Shown: positions 62,980 to 64,000 of the stretch, piece after piece
Numbering within the stretch: position 1 is the stretch's first letter
Layout: every line of letters begins with the position of its first letter
NCBI RefSeq assembly: GCF_048595595.1
Contig: NZ_CP184347.1
Strand: one strand, 5' to 3'
Source of the DNA: Bacteroides pyogenes_A
GTDB taxonomy: Bacteria; Bacteroidota; Bacteroidia; Bacteroidales; Bacteroidaceae
DNA: 64,000 bases
Notes under the pieces: model-generated
Database searches by the model: none
What the model was told of the DNA's origin: nothing
The model's input: the letters and a program-made list of their open reading frames with translations, nothing else
Translations under genes and position numbers: made by a program

Positions 62980-63655
62980 TTTTTGAAAACGCCAAAACGC
63001 CAAAACGCCTATATGACTGTTTTATAAACGATGAAAACGGCTCGGAAGGTTATTGAGAAGGAGAATACGGTCGGGATGCAGTCTCTATTTTCTCGGGATA
63101 ATTGTTTAAAAATATTCCAAATCGACCGACGAATGTATCGTGAAAAAAAAGAAGACCTAAGGTTACTTCAAACATGAGATATAGCTTCAGACATGAGATG
63201 TAGTTTTAAACATGAGATACAACTCCGGACATGAGTGTAGCTCCAGACATGGGATGCAACTTCAAACATGAGATGTAGCATCAGACATGGGATTTAGCTT
63301 CGAACATGAGGTGCCGCTTCGAGCATTAAGATATAGCTTCGAATATGGGATATACCCCATGCCTGCTGCTACGAACACCGCCGATTGTTACTCCCTTTCA
63401 TAGGTCGATATAAGCCAGCTACTTCTTTGAATAATCCTGACAGATGAAGGAATTATTTTAGCCGTCATCCATCCTTTTTTACCACCCAAAAGGTATACGA
63501 AGTAACTGCACAGACCGACTGAGAAACAGTGTATACATAAGAAGGAGAAATCATACGAACAAATTGATAATCAGAAATATAACCCATCACCTCCATGAAA
63601 AGTGGCAAAAAAAAGGGGACATAGTGACTTTTTGGCGTTTTGGCGTTTTCAAAAA
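62980..63655. repeat. 26-bp perfect inverted repeats bounding a 0.62-kb non-coding block
   Basis: 62980-63005 (TTTTTGAAAACGCCAAAACG onward) is the exact inverse of 63630-63655. Each arm contains two direct copies of AACGCCAAA. The block between holds the 19-bp tandem array. No clear target duplication is seen. Confidence 0.75.
63172..63355. repeat. about ten tandem copies of a 19-bp non-coding repeat
   Basis: Units of 18-20 bp (mostly 19) follow the pattern ACATGRGATRYAGCTTCAG. They start at 63172, 63191, 63210, 63229, 63247, 63266, 63285, 63304 and 63323, with a partial tenth from 63343. There are no spacers. The units differ by 1-6 bases, so the array is old or under weak selection. Confidence 0.85.
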
Positions 63656-64000
63656 CCTGAAAAATCTCCGAAACGCTTCTTCAATCAGCCTGAAACAACA
63701 CTACTCATAATGGTAATTTATTATTACTCCTAGAATGTGATTAAACGTTTTATAAGAAGCTCCGTCGGGGTTCGTCCGGGTTTGGAGAAGCTCCGTTTGC
63801 AGAACGCTCCGGAACGTCGAAACTGTTCGGAGATAAATCCGGTGTGACGACGAATTCGGTTGAAGAGATGGGATGCGACATCGAAGCCGTACAGGAGACA
63901 GCTCCGGGCGGGAGATACGCTTTCGGTGATGACCGACCGAGTCCCTGCCCCCGAAGCCTGCGGAGTTTCATCACAAAGCCCGCCGTGTCTGTTTCCAAAG

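Larger units (their letters stand above)
62396..64000. other. gene-poor region, no confident gene
   Basis: About 1.6 kb. It contains near-duplicate sequences (GACGCTATCCCG at 62526 and 62831; CAAAGATAAGCATCAACT-like pair around 62605 and 62670), the 26-bp inverted repeats and the 19-bp tandem array. From 63731 to the window end a GC-richer stretch has two open minus-strand frames, neither convincing; it could be the 3' end of a gene beyond the window. Confidence 0.5.

Noticed and set aside
63172..63355. CRISPR array
   Set aside because: 19-bp units follow directly on each other with no spacers and no cas genes.
63750..63998. An 82-residue minus-strand frame at the window end
   Set aside because: Composition is not protein-like and a second minus-strand frame over the same bases is equally open; cannot be decided without sequence beyond the window.

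Overview
The window is a chromosomal segment of a Bacteroidales bacterium, almost certainly Bacteroides or a close relative. The evidence is two SusC/SusD outer-membrane pairs, a secreted GH29 fucosidase and a Ser-type sulfatase, Bacteroidetes-only families (DUF4954, DUF5606, DUF3276, DUF4286, long-form NusB), and many promoters of the Bacteroides type (TTTG, about 19-21 bases, TAnnTTTG) in place of the E. coli -35/-10 type.

Layout. 1-9.5 kb: the 3' part of a GH29 fucosidase, a small secreted protein, a two-gene cell-wall-recycling operon (MurU-like nucleotidyltransferase and an AmgK-like kinase fused to a RapZ C-terminal domain), a sulfatase, then a leftward block with DUF4286, ruvC, pullulanase and transaldolase. 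9.5-10.3 kb: tRNA-Ala and a non-coding array of ten 22-bp tandem repeats. 10.3-22.7 kb: housekeeping genes (nusB-yajC-ybbR-coaE-DUF5606, PUR-like protein, rplY, pth, S4 protein, CPA2 antiporter, gcvT, pepT, and a PurF homologue that lacks the glutaminase cysteine). 22.7-25.9 kb: a decayed accessory patch, where a Gly/Ala-rich lipoprotein gene is broken by frameshifts and an IS982-family element, next to a small membrane protein and a large perfect palindrome. 26-38.5 kb: eno, an ECF sigma-factor operon, ClbS/DfsB-like protein, EamA exporter, frr, rsgA, fumarase, DUF4954 protein, hflX. 38.6-49.7 kb: the divergent SusCD locus. 49.8-62.4 kb: marC, a HAD phosphatase, a coiled-coil lipoprotein, rsmI, a second identical IS982 copy, tdk, an AI-2E-family permease, tRNA-Lys, an IS110 element, tRNA-Ser, pflB-pflA. 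62.4-64 kb: gene-poor sequence with a 19-bp tandem array inside 26-bp inverted repeats.

The most interesting locus is 38.7-49.5 kb. Two SusC/SusD pairs lie head to head. Between them is a tyrosine recombinase and a single promoter plus signal-peptide/5' end of susC. A perfect 34-bp inverted repeat (42726-42759 and 44831-44864) lies inside both susC reading frames. In the orientation shown, the rightward susC is complete and has a promoter; the leftward susC starts abruptly at the repeat with no signal peptide, start codon or promoter. Flipping the 2.07-kb segment would join the shared 5' end in frame to the leftward susC and disconnect the rightward one. This is a one-promoter, two-output switch for nutrient-receptor choice that carries its own recombinase. 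Switches of this general kind are known from B. fragilis; whether this pair has been described cannot be judged from the sequence alone.
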